From: Halobacillus alkaliphilus
Lineage (GTDB): Bacteria > Bacillota > Bacilli > Bacillales > Halobacillaceae
Assembly: GCF_900113125.1 (NCBI RefSeq)
Contig: NZ_FOOG01000004.1
Location: forward strand, 62,001-126,000
DNA: 64,000 nt
Direction of reading: 5' to 3'
Shown: positions 27,878-37,081 of the stretch, piece by piece
Position numbering within the stretch: position 1 is the stretch's first letter
Layout of the letters: each line of letters starts with the position of its first letter
Notes under the pieces: generated by a model
The model's database searches: none
What the model saw: the letters and a program-made list of their open reading frames with translations, nothing else
What the model was told of the DNA's origin: nothing
Program-made: the position numbers and the translations under genes

Positions 27878-29111
27878 CGTTTTCATAAATCAATAGATCT
27901 AAATAAAGCATCGTTTTTTGATTCACATCTTTGAAGTCGATGTTTCCGATTTCCTTGATCCGTTTTAAGCGATAGTTCAGTGTGTTCGTATGAATATGCA
28001 TGTGGGCAGCTGCCTGGTGGACATTACTGTTATGTTCAAGAAAGACTTTCAATGTCTCAAGCAACATGGAGTTTTGGCGTTCATCGTATGTTTTGATCCG
28101 GTTAAGCGCATCATTTTTATAGTTTTCTTTTTTTTGGAGGGCTGCCAGTTCATTAATGAATTGATAAACACCCAGGTCCTGGTAGTTGTCGGCATGATTT
28201 AGACCTGTGGGATACTGCTCCTTCAATTTAAGAACTTTCAATGCTTGCTTATAGCTGTCACTGATGAATGATGGCGATTCGTAAATCAACCCGAAAGCCC
28301 CTTTTAAATCTTCAAAGTGAATCCGCTCTTTCATTTTTTGTATGAATTCACGAATGAACGTCTGATTCATCTCATTCGCATCCTCTTTATTATCGGTTCG
28401 GACAAGCAGAATAAGCTGTCGATCATCGAATATCCGGTTCACCACCCGCGTTTGATGAAGAGTTTCCGTTAAATAATACGCGTGTCGTTCAACCGCTTGA
28501 CTCATGTCTTCCGTGAATTCGAAGACCGCTACACAAAGCTGGCCATTCAAGTTCATCTTATACTTTTTGGCCATCCGTTTAATTTCAGACGGATTCGTTA
28601 AAGAGCCTGTCAGCAGCTGCCAGAAAAATTCTTTGCTGCTTTCGTCTGTCTTTTTCTTCTTAGCCTGCTGTCTAAGTAAATAGTGACTCACCCACTGGGC
28701 CGCTTCTTTCATTTCTTCCAAATGCTCGGAAGTAACGGCGGAGTCATTCGTTTGCGCCCATATGAAGCCCAGGATTTCGTTGTCTTTGCGAACAGATATA
28801 GCCAGGCGATCACCGAGGCCGATGTCGTCAATTTTATGAACAACGAGTGGCTCATCACTTTCGAAAAGCTTAGCCATAAACCCGTGTTTCCATAATCCGT
28901 TAATCACATGCTCAGGTACTTTCCGTCTCATGATGGTCGCGGTTCGTGCATGATCCACGTTCTCTTCGTGTTTGCTGTAGGAGACAATGCAATGATTAGC
29001 ATCTTCAATGGTGACCGGACATCCTAAGACCTCCGCAATGCTATCGGCAAGTCCTTCGGGTGAATCGATGAAATCTTTATATGAATACGTCAAATACGGT
29101 GATGGTTTCAT
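27861..29111 (-). CDS. adeR: PucR-family transcriptional activator, AdeR-like
   Basis: 416 aa, ATG 7 bp after AAGGAG. The N-terminal half has a GAF-like sensory region (VTIEDANHCIVSYSKHEE, then LAISVRKDNEILGFIWAQ). A GGDEF-like CdaR region occupies the middle. The C-terminal PucR helix-turn-helix reads LLETLKVFLEHNSNVHQAAA, MHIHTNTLNYRLKRIKEI. In B. subtilis AdeR activates ald; the gene lies immediately upstream of ald here, so the same role is very likely. The symbol is assigned by family and context. Confidence 0.82.
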   Translation of the reverse strand: MKPSPYLTYSYKDFIDSPEGLADSIAEVLGCPVTIEDANHCIVSYSKHEENVDHARTATIMRRKVPEHVINGLWKHGFMAKLFESDEPLVVHKIDDIGLGDRLAISVRKDNEILGFIWAQTNDSAVTSEHLEEMKEAAQWVSHYLLRQQAKKKKTDESSKEFFWQLLTGSLTNPSEIKRMAKKYKMNLNGQLCVAVFEFTEDMSQAVERHAYYLTETLHQTRVVNRIFDDRQLILLVRTDNKEDANEMNQTFIREFIQKMKERIHFEDLKGAFGLIYESPSFISDSYKQALKVLKLKEQYPTGLNHADNYQDLGVYQFINELAALQKKENYKNDALNRIKTYDERQNSMLLETLKVFLEHNSNVHQAAAHMHIHTNTLNYRLKRIKEIGNIDFKDVNQKTMLYLDLLIYENEQEDL

Positions 29112-29243
29112 AGTGATACTCCTTATGGGGTGGATACCCTTATATTATCATGGTTTTTTACATACACAATCCATTCTTTCTATTGAAATCTTTGTCAAAA
29201 TGAACGAATATAAGATAGTGGATTTGTAGATTCCACCAAATCT

Positions 29244-29313
29244 TTGAAAACGCATTCATGATAAAGTTAAGAGACTTCTTCCATATGAAAACGCTTCATT
29301 ATAAATGGAAGGC
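29244..29313 (+). promoter_or_regulatory. cre-like site, near-direct repeat and inverted repeat upstream of ykvI
   Basis: TTGAAAACGCATTCA (29244-29258) fits the CcpA cre consensus WTGNAANCGNWNNCW at every position. A second copy, TGAAAACGCTTCATTATAAA (from 29286), repeats the same block with one base deleted. CTTCCAT/ATGGAAG arms bracket the second copy. This suggests catabolite control and another regulator acting on the transporter gene. Confidence 0.5.
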
Positions 29314-29348
29314 TCAAGAGACATTACTGTACATAGGAGGATCCATTC

Positions 29349-30425
29349 ATGAAACAAGTACTTAAAATTGCAAGCGCCTTCATAGGAATCATCGTCGGTG
29401 CCGGCTTTGCATCGGGCCAGGAAATTCTTCAATACTTTACGAGTTTCGGATACTTAGGAACGATTGGGACGATTATTTCAACCGCTTTGTTCGCCTACAT
29501 GGGGATGATGCTAGTCAAACTCGGCACAAGGACACAGGCCACTTCGCATAAGGAAGCGATATACAAGGTAAGTGGACACAAATATTTAGGAGTGATTGTA
29601 GATTACGTCATCATTCTGACCTTGTTCGGTGTCGGAGTGGTCATGATCGCAGGAGCGGGATCCATTCCCAGTCAACAATTCGGTATGTCTCCGCTTGTAG
29701 GGGTTATTATTATGAGCGTTATCGTTATGGCAACCATCATGATGAACGTGGACAAAGTTGTCAATGTTATTGGCAGCATTACTCCATTTTTAATTTTGAC
29801 CGTCATTATTATATCTGTTTACAGTCTGTTTACGATGGACCAGTCCTTCGGTGATTTAAATGCTACAGCTGTCGAACAGCCTTCAGCCTTATCGAATTGG
29901 TTTATATCCGCTATTAATTATGTTTCCTTTAACGTAGCCGTGGGGGCATCCATGTCCTTACTAATGGGAGGAAACGAGAAGAACGAGCGGACGTCTGCGA
30001 TTGGCGGGTTACTTGGTGGCCTTGGGCTCGGAATCATGATTGTTCTCAGTCACCTGGCCATTTTCTCTAAAGTCGATACTGTAGCTTCCTATGATATGCC
30101 GCTTCTTGCTCTCGTCGATAACCTATCCCCCGTATTAGGGATGTTCTATTCCGTTGTATTGTTCGGGATGGTCTTCAATACAGCTGTCAGCATGTTCTTC
30201 TCTTTTGCTGCTCGTTATACAAAAGTCGGGACAAGCAATCACAAGAAATTTGTGCTTATTACTGGAGCCGTAGCTTTCGGTCTAAGCTTCGTAGGGTTCA
30301 CGGAGCTTGTCGCGTTCTTTTATCCTTTGATTGGATACATGGGGCTGTTCCTGATCTTAGCTTTGATTACAGCGCCGTTCCGATTGAAGAAATCACAACA
30401 GAAAGAAGAACGATTATCTGCATAA
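29349..30425 (+). CDS. YkvI-type membrane transporter of the APC-like superfamily
   Basis: 358 aa, ATG after AGGAGG. The N-terminus IASAFIGIIVGAGFASGQEI is the broken-helix motif typical of the YkvI family. About ten hydrophobic segments follow; AINYVSFNVAVGASMSLLMG and FNTAVSMFFSFAARYTKVG are well defined. It is divergent from adeR-ald-alr, and a role in alanine or related amino-acid uptake is inferred only from that context. The substrate of this family is not firmly known. Confidence 0.75.
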   Translation: MKQVLKIASAFIGIIVGAGFASGQEILQYFTSFGYLGTIGTIISTALFAYMGMMLVKLGTRTQATSHKEAIYKVSGHKYLGVIVDYVIILTLFGVGVVMIAGAGSIPSQQFGMSPLVGVIIMSVIVMATIMMNVDKVVNVIGSITPFLILTVIIISVYSLFTMDQSFGDLNATAVEQPSALSNWFISAINYVSFNVAVGASMSLLMGGNEKNERTSAIGGLLGGLGLGIMIVLSHLAIFSKVDTVASYDMPLLALVDNLSPVLGMFYSVVLFGMVFNTAVSMFFSFAARYTKVGTSNHKKFVLITGAVAFGLSFVGFTELVAFFYPLIGYMGLFLILALITAPFRLKKSQQKEERLSA

Positions 30426-30428
30426 ACC

Positions 30429-30460
30429 AAAAGGCCACCTCTATATTGGTGGCCTTTTTT
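30429..30460 (+). terminator. Intrinsic terminator of the YkvI-type gene
   Basis: AAAAGGCCACC, loop TCTATATT, GGTGGCC then TTTTTT. It also separates the gene from convergent rlmH. Confidence 0.88.
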
Positions 30461-30504
30461 CATTGTTTCGGTGCTATTTTATAAGTTGTCTGCCTCTCTA
30501 TGGA

Positions 30505-30984
30505 TCACTTATGATAAGGCTCACCCTTCATAATCTTAAATGCCCTATAAACCTGCTCCACCAGCATCAACCGCATCAACTGATGTGGAAACGTCATCTT
30601 AGAGAATGACAGACTAAAATCACTCCGCTTCAGCACCTCTTCACTCAGTCCAAGCGATCCGCCAATCACAAATGCCACTTTACTCTTCCCGTAAGTAGCA
30701 AGGCTGTCCATATGACTGGCAAGCTTCTCAGAAGTCAGCTGTTTCGCTTCTATTTCAAGCGTCATCACATACGTCTCCTGGGAGATCTTAGACAGGATTC
30801 GCTCCCCTTCTTTCTGTTTCACTTCTTCCATCTGCGCTTCACTCAGGTTTTCTGGAGCTTTCTCATCAGGGACTTCAATAATGTCCACTTTGGCATACGG
30901 GCCAAGCCGCTTCACATATTCTTCAATTCCATGTTTTAAATATTTCTCTTTTAATTTTCCTACGGTTACAATACTAATTTTCAA
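30505..30984 (-). CDS. rlmH: 23S rRNA pseudouridine-1915 N3-methyltransferase RlmH
   Basis: 159 aa, the usual length, from TTG with GGAGG 8 bp upstream. The SPOUT features are complete: [29 protein letters not shown] (SAM knot), [19 protein letters not shown], and the conserved tail [14 protein letters not shown]. It methylates pseudouridine in helix 69 of 23S rRNA. The 3' end contains TTATCATAAGTGAT around the stop codon, close to the att core used by SCC elements in staphylococcal rlmH (orfX). Accessory genes lie on that side. Confidence 0.97.
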   Translation of the reverse strand: MKISIVTVGKLKEKYLKHGIEEYVKRLGPYAKVDIIEVPDEKAPENLSEAQMEEVKQKEGERILSKISQETYVMTLEIEAKQLTSEKLASHMDSLATYGKSKVAFVIGGSLGLSEEVLKRSDFSLSFSKMTFPHQLMRLMLVEQVYRAFKIMKGEPYHK

Positions 30985-31051
30985 GATTTCATCCTCCGTC
31001 CGTCACACGATTTGTATCTATTTTATCACGTTTTTCCTTTATCCATAATTA

Positions 31052-31092
31052 ACCACCTCAGGTCATCCATAATATGGATGACCTGAGGTGGT
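31052..31092. repeat. Palindromic repeat, copy 1
   Basis: ACCACCTCAGGTCATCCA and its exact complement flank TAATA. It lies between the rlmH start and the 3' end of rbsB. The same CCTCAGGTCATCCA / TGGATGACCTGAGG core recurs at 37014, 39063 and (half) 58396. It might also terminate rbsB transcription, though the following T-run is poor. Confidence 0.9.
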
Positions 31093-31113
31093 AGTTTTTA
31101 CCTTATCCTGTTT

Positions 31114-32064
31114 TTATTCGGTTACGAGTTGGAGTTCGACTGGGATGAATTCTTCGACTTGTTCATCTTTAGCGACTTTGCCTGCTGCATCGATCGCATT
31201 CTGGCCGATCAGTTCCGGCTGCTGGGCAACGGTTGCGTCCATTCTTCCTTCTGAAACAGCGGCGCGGGCGTCATCAGTAGCATCAAAGCCTACAACGGTT
31301 ACATCTCCCAGCATGTTATTCGCTTCAAGAGCCTGCACCGCTCCCAGGGCCATTTCGTCATTGTGAGCGAAGACAGCATCGAGACTGTCTGTACTTTGCA
31401 GAATGTTTTCCATAACCGTTAGTCCTTCTGAACGGTCAAAGTTGGCGGATTGGTTAGCGACAATTTCAATGCCATCCATAGAATCTACTACGTTGTGGAA
31501 GCCTTCTCCTCTTTCACGTGTGGCAGAAGCACCTGGAATTCCTTCAAGCTCCACAACCTGTCCTTCTTCACTTAGCTGTTCGGCAATGAATTCTCCTGCC
31601 ATTTCTCCACCTGCGACGTTATCAGAAGCAATGTGAGTCACGACCTCACCGCCGTCGGCTGTCCGGTCGACCGTAATTACAGGAACGCCTGAATCATTGG
31701 CCGATTCGATCGCAGAGACGACCGCTGAAGAATCAGCCGGGTTCACGAGCAATACGTCGATATCCTGTTGTAACAGGTCTTCAATATCACTGACTTGTGT
31801 GGCTGCATCGTTTTGAGCGTCCGCCGTAGTAATTTCATAACCGGCATCTTCTGCAGCAGCTTCAGCTCCGTCACGTAAAGAAACAAAGAACGGATTGTTT
31901 AGCGTGGAGATGGACAAACCAATTTTCGTGGTATCATCTCCACTACCAGAATCCCCGCTGTCTCCTTCTGAATCATCGGAAGAGCTTCCCGGCTGTTCTG
32001 TGGAACAAGCGACGACCAACAACAATAAAGCAAAAAGGCCAAATAATTTCATCCAGTTTTTCAT
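31114..32064 (-). CDS. rbsB: Ribose ABC transporter substrate-binding lipoprotein
   Basis: 316 aa. A lipoprotein signal peptide ends in LLLLVVAC (Cys about residue 20), followed by an acidic Ser/Asp/Gly linker typical of halophile surface proteins. The periplasmic-binding fold shows TKIGLSISTLNNPFFVSLRD, DVLLVNPADSSAVVSAIESA, VPVITVDRTADGGEVVTHIA and DAVFAHNDEMALGAVQAL. It is the last gene of the ribose operon and delivers ribose to RbsAC. Confidence 0.93.
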   Translation of the reverse strand: MKNWMKLFGLFALLLLVVACSTEQPGSSSDDSEGDSGDSGSGDDTTKIGLSISTLNNPFFVSLRDGAEAAAEDAGYEITTADAQNDAATQVSDIEDLLQQDIDVLLVNPADSSAVVSAIESANDSGVPVITVDRTADGGEVVTHIASDNVAGGEMAGEFIAEQLSEEGQVVELEGIPGASATRERGEGFHNVVDSMDGIEIVANQSANFDRSEGLTVMENILQSTDSLDAVFAHNDEMALGAVQALEANNMLGDVTVVGFDATDDARAAVSEGRMDATVAQQPELIGQNAIDAAGKVAKDEQVEEFIPVELQLVTE

Positions 32065-32124
32065 TTTTTCTTCCTCCCTGTTTTTTTATATGTCATCTTG
32101 CTTAAGCCAAAACATCATGTCTAT

Positions 32125-33060
32125 TTATTTAGACCTTCGATCAAGCAGCACAGCGAGCAGTATGACGCCGCCTTTGACAATCTGCTGATAAAAGGATGAC
32201 ACGTTCATTAAGTTCAATCCATTATCCAGAACGCCGATAATCAAAGCACCAATTAAGGTTCCGCTGATCAAGCCTCGTCCGCCGGCAAGACTGGTGCCTC
32301 CAAGTACAACAGCCGCAATGGCATCCAGCTCATACATGGATCCTGCCGTAGGCTGGGCAGAGTTTAAGCGGCTGGTCAAAATGATTCCGGCAAGGACGGA
32401 CAGCATTCCTGTCAGGGAATACACCCAGATTTTTACGCGATCGGCTTTAATACCGGATAGAATCGAAGCTTCTTCATTCCCACCAACGGAATAGACTTGT
32501 CTGCCAAAAACGGTTTTGTGCAGGATTAAAAATAGAACGAAGAAAATGAGAATCATTAGTACACCTGGGAAAGGAATCCCAAACACATACCCTCTTCCAA
32601 TCATTTCAAAAGTGAAGCTATCGGAAAGTCCTGTAATTGGACGTCCATCCGTATAAACCAAGGTTGCCCCGCGAAAGATCGTCATCGTAGCCAGTGTGGC
32701 AATAAAGGGAGCTACTTTTCCCTTCGTAATTACCAGACCATTGAAAGCTCCCATCGCAAATCCTGCCAAGAGACCAATAAACACGGCCAACAGCGGATCC
32801 ATGCCGCTCGATAACATTCCGGCTGTAAGAGCACTCCCGAATGCCAGAATGGAACCAACCGATAAATCAATGCCTCCGGTCAGTATGACAAAGGTCATTC
32901 CGAACGCGATCAGCGCGTTAATGGATACCTGTCTAAGTAGATTCAATAAATTGTCTAACGTGAAAAAGCTATCACTTACAAAACCAAGGATGATCATAAT
33001 GAGCAGAAGTCCGATTAATGGACCTAATTTAGCAAAGTTGTTGACTACCATGTTTTTCAT
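32125..33060 (-). CDS. rbsC: Ribose ABC transporter permease
   Basis: 311 aa, about eight to ten hydrophobic segments. Family motifs include [20 protein letters not shown] and [19 protein letters not shown], which docks on the ATPase. Its ATG overlaps the rbsA stop as ATGA. It forms the membrane channel of the ribose importer. Confidence 0.94.
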   Translation of the reverse strand: MKNMVVNNFAKLGPLIGLLLIMIILGFVSDSFFTLDNLLNLLRQVSINALIAFGMTFVILTGGIDLSVGSILAFGSALTAGMLSSGMDPLLAVFIGLLAGFAMGAFNGLVITKGKVAPFIATLATMTIFRGATLVYTDGRPITGLSDSFTFEMIGRGYVFGIPFPGVLMILIFFVLFLILHKTVFGRQVYSVGGNEEASILSGIKADRVKIWVYSLTGMLSVLAGIILTSRLNSAQPTAGSMYELDAIAAVVLGGTSLAGGRGLISGTLIGALIIGVLDNGLNLMNVSSFYQQIVKGGVILLAVLLDRRSK

Positions 33061-34562
33061 CCTGACTCTCCCCCCGTCGCCGCTTGCATAATTTTTTCCT
33101 GGGTGGCTTCTCCACGATTAAATATTTTAGATACTGTTCCTTCATGGATGACCATAATCCTGTCACTAATGCCGAGGACCTCCGGCAATTCCGATGAAAC
33201 CATGATGATGGCTACTCCCTGCTCCGTCAGTTCGTTCATAATGTGATAGATTTCCTTCTTCGCTCCTACATCCACGCCGCGGGTAGGTTCATCCAGTATG
33301 AGGACCTTGGGCTGGATGCCCAGCCATTTTGCGATGACCACTTTTTGCTGGTTGCCCCCGCTTAACGATTTCACTTCCTGTTCCCGACCCGTGGTCCGGA
33401 CATGGAGCCGCTTCATTAAGTCATCAATCAGTTCGTTTTCTTTGGAAGAATTGATCCACCCTTTATTAGAAATCGCTTTCATATTTGACAACGCGATATT
33501 TTCACGAATGGACAAATTCAGTACGAGTCCCTCGTCTTTACGGTCTTCAGTGATAAATCCGATACCTGCCTTAATCGCATCACTCGGATGTTTGACGGTC
33601 AACAGCTTGCCGTTCAAGTAGATGCTCCCTTTGTTTTTCTTTACGGCACCGAAAATCGTTTCCATAATTTCGGTACGACCGGCACCCATCAGCCCGGCCA
33701 CTCCAAGAATTTCTCCTGCGCGTACGTCAAAGCTGACATCCTCAAACCACTTGCTTCTGGCGAGATGTTCCACTTTAAAAATAACCTCACCATTCACTTC
33801 ATCTCGGGATGGAAATCTCTGACCAAGCTCGCGGCCGACCATCATTTTTACAATGGATTCAAACGAAGTGCCGGATGCCTCTTCCGTTCCGATATATTCG
33901 CCATCTCGTAAGACGGTGATCCGGTCGCAAATTCTGAAGATCTCTTCCATTCGGTGAGAAATATAAACGATACTGACACCTTGTTTTCTAAGAGAATCAA
34001 TCACTTCAAACAGGCTTTCGATCTCCCGGTCCGTTAAGGCCGCCGTGGGTTCATCCATAATAATCATCTTGGCATTCGTCGATATGGCCCGGGCTATTTC
34101 GATCATCTGCTGTTTACCCACCGATAAGTCTCCGGCATTTTCATTCGGATCGATCGACGTAACGCCCAGTCTTTTTAAATTCTCCAGCGTCTGTTTATGC
34201 ATTTGTTTTTTCTGGAGAATCCCGGTGTTGCGCCAGGTGATTTCTTTTCCTAAGAACATATTTTGAGCGACCGTTAAATGAGGAATAATGTTCAACTCCT
34301 GGTGAATGACCACAATCCCTTGTTTTTCTGCTTCCTTAGGATTGGAAAAAGAGATCTCATCGCCGTTTACCTGAATGGTACCTCCGTCTCTTGCGTGAAT
34401 GCCCGTCAGTATTTTAACAAGTGTGGATTTCCCAGCCCCGTTCTCACCCATAAGCGCGTGCACTTCGCCTGGATTCACGGAAAAGTTCACTTTTTTAAGA
34501 ACCTTGTTGCTGGAAAAGGATTTATCAATATCGTTCATGACTACAAAGGGCTGCTCAGACAT
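33057..34562 (-). CDS. rbsA: Ribose ABC transporter, tandem ATP-binding subunit
   Basis: 501 aa from the ATG at 34562, 6 bp after AGGTG; an in-frame GTG at 34571 overlaps the Shine-Dalgarno. Two ABC domains are present. The first has [25 protein letters not shown] and [11 protein letters not shown]. The second has a degenerate P-loop (GLMGAGRTE), as is usual for sugar ABC proteins, with [15 protein letters not shown] and [13 protein letters not shown]. It powers ribose uptake together with RbsC and RbsB. The preceding rbsD stop is 15 bp upstream. Confidence 0.95.
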   Translation of the reverse strand: MSEQPFVVMNDIDKSFSSNKVLKKVNFSVNPGEVHALMGENGAGKSTLVKILTGIHARDGGTIQVNGDEISFSNPKEAEKQGIVVIHQELNIIPHLTVAQNMFLGKEITWRNTGILQKKQMHKQTLENLKRLGVTSIDPNENAGDLSVGKQQMIEIARAISTNAKMIIMDEPTAALTDREIESLFEVIDSLRKQGVSIVYISHRMEEIFRICDRITVLRDGEYIGTEEASGTSFESIVKMMVGRELGQRFPSRDEVNGEVIFKVEHLARSKWFEDVSFDVRAGEILGVAGLMGAGRTEIMETIFGAVKKNKGSIYLNGKLLTVKHPSDAIKAGIGFITEDRKDEGLVLNLSIRENIALSNMKAISNKGWINSSKENELIDDLMKRLHVRTTGREQEVKSLSGGNQQKVVIAKWLGIQPKVLILDEPTRGVDVGAKKEIYHIMNELTEQGVAIIMVSSELPEVLGISDRIMVIHEGTVSKIFNRGEATQEKIMQAATGGESG

Positions 34563-34577
34563 GTTATTCACCTCGCT

Positions 34578-34976
34578 TTATGAAAAAATGACTCCGGATT
34601 GTAATAGAACATTTGAAAAAGGTGTAGCCTCTCCCGTTCGAATAATCACTTTTGAATCTTTGGATTGCTTTTTCAAATTTTCATGGGGTGTGTAATACTT
34701 CGGAATCTCCGCTAAACAATCGGAGATGTGCTCATGCACCGTTGGATTATTGGCTTGAATTTCCTCCGCAAGCGTTACTCTTTCGATTTTCATATCGCCC
34801 GTAACGGCACGCAATACGGTTAATAGATCAGGGGTTCCAAGGTTCAGAGAAACATCGATACAGCGGGTTTCTTCAGGAATCGGGAGCCCGCAGTCCGCTA
34901 TCATAATCGTATCGGTGTGACCAAGTCTTGCGAGAATAGAAGCGATTTCCCGGTTTAAGATGCCGTGCTTTTTCAT
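34578..34976 (-). CDS. rbsD: D-ribose pyranase
   Basis: 132 aa, the normal size. The N-terminal MKKHGILNREIASILARLGH contains the catalytic His20, and DCGLPIPEE follows. PKYYTPHENLKKQ and VIIRTGEATPFSNVLLQSGV complete the signature. It interconverts beta-pyranose and furanose forms of ribose so RbsK can act. The start overlaps the rbsK stop by 4 bp. Confidence 0.95.
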   Translation of the reverse strand: MKKHGILNREIASILARLGHTDTIMIADCGLPIPEETRCIDVSLNLGTPDLLTVLRAVTGDMKIERVTLAEEIQANNPTVHEHISDCLAEIPKYYTPHENLKKQSKDSKVIIRTGEATPFSNVLLQSGVIFS

Positions 34977-35872
34977 AATGATGAACCCCCCTGATCTCTT
35001 AAAAACTGTTCCACCTGCTGTTGATCAGGCATGCCGCTCTGTGCCCCTTTTTTCATAATTGAAAGAGCGGCTGCGGCATTGGCGGTTTGCACGGCTTTCT
35101 CTATGGTAAGACCCTTGGCCAGCTGAGTAGCCAGAGCTCCACTGAATGTATCTCCTGCCCCTGTCGTATCTTCCACTGGAACCTCGTAGCCTGGCACCGT
35201 GGCTAATTCTCCATCTTTATAAATGGTGACGCCTTCTGATCCTCTTGTGGTAATCCACTTCTCCTCCGACCGATCTTCCTGTAACTCTTTTTTGAACAGC
35301 TCTGCTTCTGTTTCATTAGGCGTAAGGTAATCAAAGGCCTCAATAACAGATGCGGGCAGCGGCTGATAAGGTGCCGGATTCAGGATCATAGGAACGTCGA
35401 GGTCCTTCTTCAGATCGGATAGATAGGTGATCGTTTCGAGCGGAATTTCCAGCTGGGTAAGAATGATATCACTCTCTTTAATCAGTTCCAGATGGTCCTG
35501 AATATAAGAAGGCGTGACTTCCTTATTTGCGCCCGCTGCTACAATGATGCGGTTGTCCTGGTTCGAAAGGATAATCGTCGCAGTTCCCGTCGCTTCCTTC
35601 TCAGACCTGGCAATCGCTGAGGTATCAATTCCTTGGTTTTGCAGATGATGAACAAGGTCTTTACCGAATACATCGTTACCAACAGCTCCAAGCATCTGGA
35701 CATCAGCGCCGAGTCTGGCAGCCGCCACCGCCTGGTTCGCGCCTTTTCCGCCGGGATAGGTTGCGAAATTGTCCCCGAGGACCGTTTCTCCCTGCTTTGG
35801 CATAATTGTCGTCTGAACGGTTAGGTCCATGTTAATGCTTCCGATTACCGTTACCTTAGGTTTCTTTGTCAT
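34973..35872 (-). CDS. rbsK: Ribokinase
   Basis: 299 aa PfkB-family kinase. The N-terminal INMDLTVQT, the GGKGANQAVAAARLGADV motif and the C-terminal DTTGAGDTFSGAL with the catalytic Asp are present. It phosphorylates ribose to ribose-5-phosphate. The start overlaps the rbsR stop by 4 bp (ATGA), so the whole rbsRKDACB unit is translationally coupled at several junctions. Confidence 0.95.
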   Translation of the reverse strand: MTKKPKVTVIGSINMDLTVQTTIMPKQGETVLGDNFATYPGGKGANQAVAAARLGADVQMLGAVGNDVFGKDLVHHLQNQGIDTSAIARSEKEATGTATIILSNQDNRIIVAAGANKEVTPSYIQDHLELIKESDIILTQLEIPLETITYLSDLKKDLDVPMILNPAPYQPLPASVIEAFDYLTPNETEAELFKKELQEDRSEEKWITTRGSEGVTIYKDGELATVPGYEVPVEDTTGAGDTFSGALATQLAKGLTIEKAVQTANAAAALSIMKKGAQSGMPDQQQVEQFLRDQGGSSL

Positions 35873-36864
35873 GGATGGTCCTCCTTTCGTCTCGTCGAAT
35901 CTCTCTCTATTAGTTCCACTGTGAATTCTTCTGAATGGATTTCATGATGCCGGTCTTCTATTTGCTGGATAAGTAATTCTGCTGCTCTGGCTCCTATTTT
36001 GTAAATCGGCTGAGCCATGGTCGTTAACGTCGGAGTGGTTGTTTCGCCAAGGGTAATTCCGTCAAAAGCAATCACAGAGAGCTGATCGGGAATTTTTATT
36101 CCCAGCGACTCTGCCGCTTTGATCGCGCCCACACCCATGAGATCATTCGCTACAAACAGCCCATCAATTTCCGGGTGTCTGGTGAGAAGTCTTTCTGTGG
36201 CCTTCTTTGCTTCTTCAAAGTGATACTCGCCAGGCTCAATGTAGGACTCCTTGAACCAGCTTTCTTCTTTAACGACATCCAGGTAACCCTCGAGGCGCTG
36301 AGTGGCATTGCTCGCCTGCTCCGGACCGGATATATGAGCAATTCTTTGGCAGCCTAAATCTTTTAAATATTGGACCGCCTGTCTGGAGCCTTCCCGGTTA
36401 TTTACCGTAACCGAGGCCATCGATCTATGCAGGATTCGGTCAAGTGCAATGACCGGGACATCGATATTCTGGATGTACTCTTCCGTCATCGTGCTTGAAA
36501 CCACAATAATTCCATCTAGCGACTTCTGTTTTAACGCCTCTAAATACGTGATTTCTTTATTCAGATCATCGTCCGTATTACATAGCACAAAGGTAAAGCC
36601 ATGCTGGTTGGTCATATCTTCTACAGCGCGTGCTAATTCAGGGAAGTAAGGGTTCATAATGTCCGGCACAAATAGGGCAATCATCTTGGATCGTCCTTTA
36701 AATAAGATACGCGCCACATCATTCGGCCGGTAATTCAGTTGTTTGATGGCTTCAGCCACGCGCTCCTTCGTTTCACTGTGAACATATCCGTTCCCATTCA
36801 ATACTCTGGAGACGGTAGCTGTAGACACTTCAGCCAGTTTGGCAACATCTTTAATCGTAGGCAT
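35869..36864 (-). CDS. rbsR: LacI-family ribose operon repressor
   Basis: 331 aa from the ATG at 36864 (MPTIKDVAKLAEVS, the conserved LacI start); an ATG two codons earlier at 36870 is possible. The HTH is VSTATVSRVLNGNGYV and the hinge PNDVARILFKGRSKMIA. The C-terminal ribose-binding fold contains LDGIIVVSS and DGLFVANDLMGVGAIKA. It is the first gene of the operon and lies just after two identical TGTAACCCGTTACA operators, so autoregulation is expected. Confidence 0.93.
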   Translation of the reverse strand: MPTIKDVAKLAEVSTATVSRVLNGNGYVHSETKERVAEAIKQLNYRPNDVARILFKGRSKMIALFVPDIMNPYFPELARAVEDMTNQHGFTFVLCNTDDDLNKEITYLEALKQKSLDGIIVVSSTMTEEYIQNIDVPVIALDRILHRSMASVTVNNREGSRQAVQYLKDLGCQRIAHISGPEQASNATQRLEGYLDVVKEESWFKESYIEPGEYHFEEAKKATERLLTRHPEIDGLFVANDLMGVGAIKAAESLGIKIPDQLSVIAFDGITLGETTTPTLTTMAQPIYKIGARAAELLIQQIEDRHHEIHSEEFTVELIERDSTRRKEDHP

Positions 36865-36894
36865 ATACATCGTCTGCTTTCTTTTTTAAATATG

Positions 36895-36986
36895 TGTAAC
36901 CCGTTACATATTCATGAAAAAAATAAAGGCTTTATTAAATTTCGATTACATGTAACCCGTTACACACCATAATAAAGCGCTTACAA
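36895..36986 (-). promoter_or_regulatory. rbs operon control region: two RbsR operators and a cre-like site
   Basis: TGTAACCCGTTACA occurs at 36895-36908 and again, identical, at 36951-36964, 56 bp apart. Each is a TGTAAC/GTTACA dyad of the LacI type. TTGTAAGCGCTTTATT (minus strand, 36986-36971) differs from the CcpA cre consensus at one position. The layout suggests repression by RbsR, possibly by looping, plus catabolite control. Confidence 0.75.
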
Positions 36987-37013
36987 TACAGTGTCAACCC
37001 GAAAGGCGTAGAT

Positions 37014-37072
37014 CCAAATAATCCCACCTCAGGTCATCCATAATCTGGATGACCTGAGGTGGGATTATTTGG
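37014..37072. repeat. Palindromic repeat, copy 2 (27-bp arms)
   Basis: Perfect 27-bp arms at 37014-37040 and 37046-37072 flank TAATC. The inner CCTCAGGTCATCCA core is the same as at 31052. It begins 9 bp after the M48 protease stop and could also end that transcript. Confidence 0.92.
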
Positions 37073-37081
37073 TGGTTCTCT

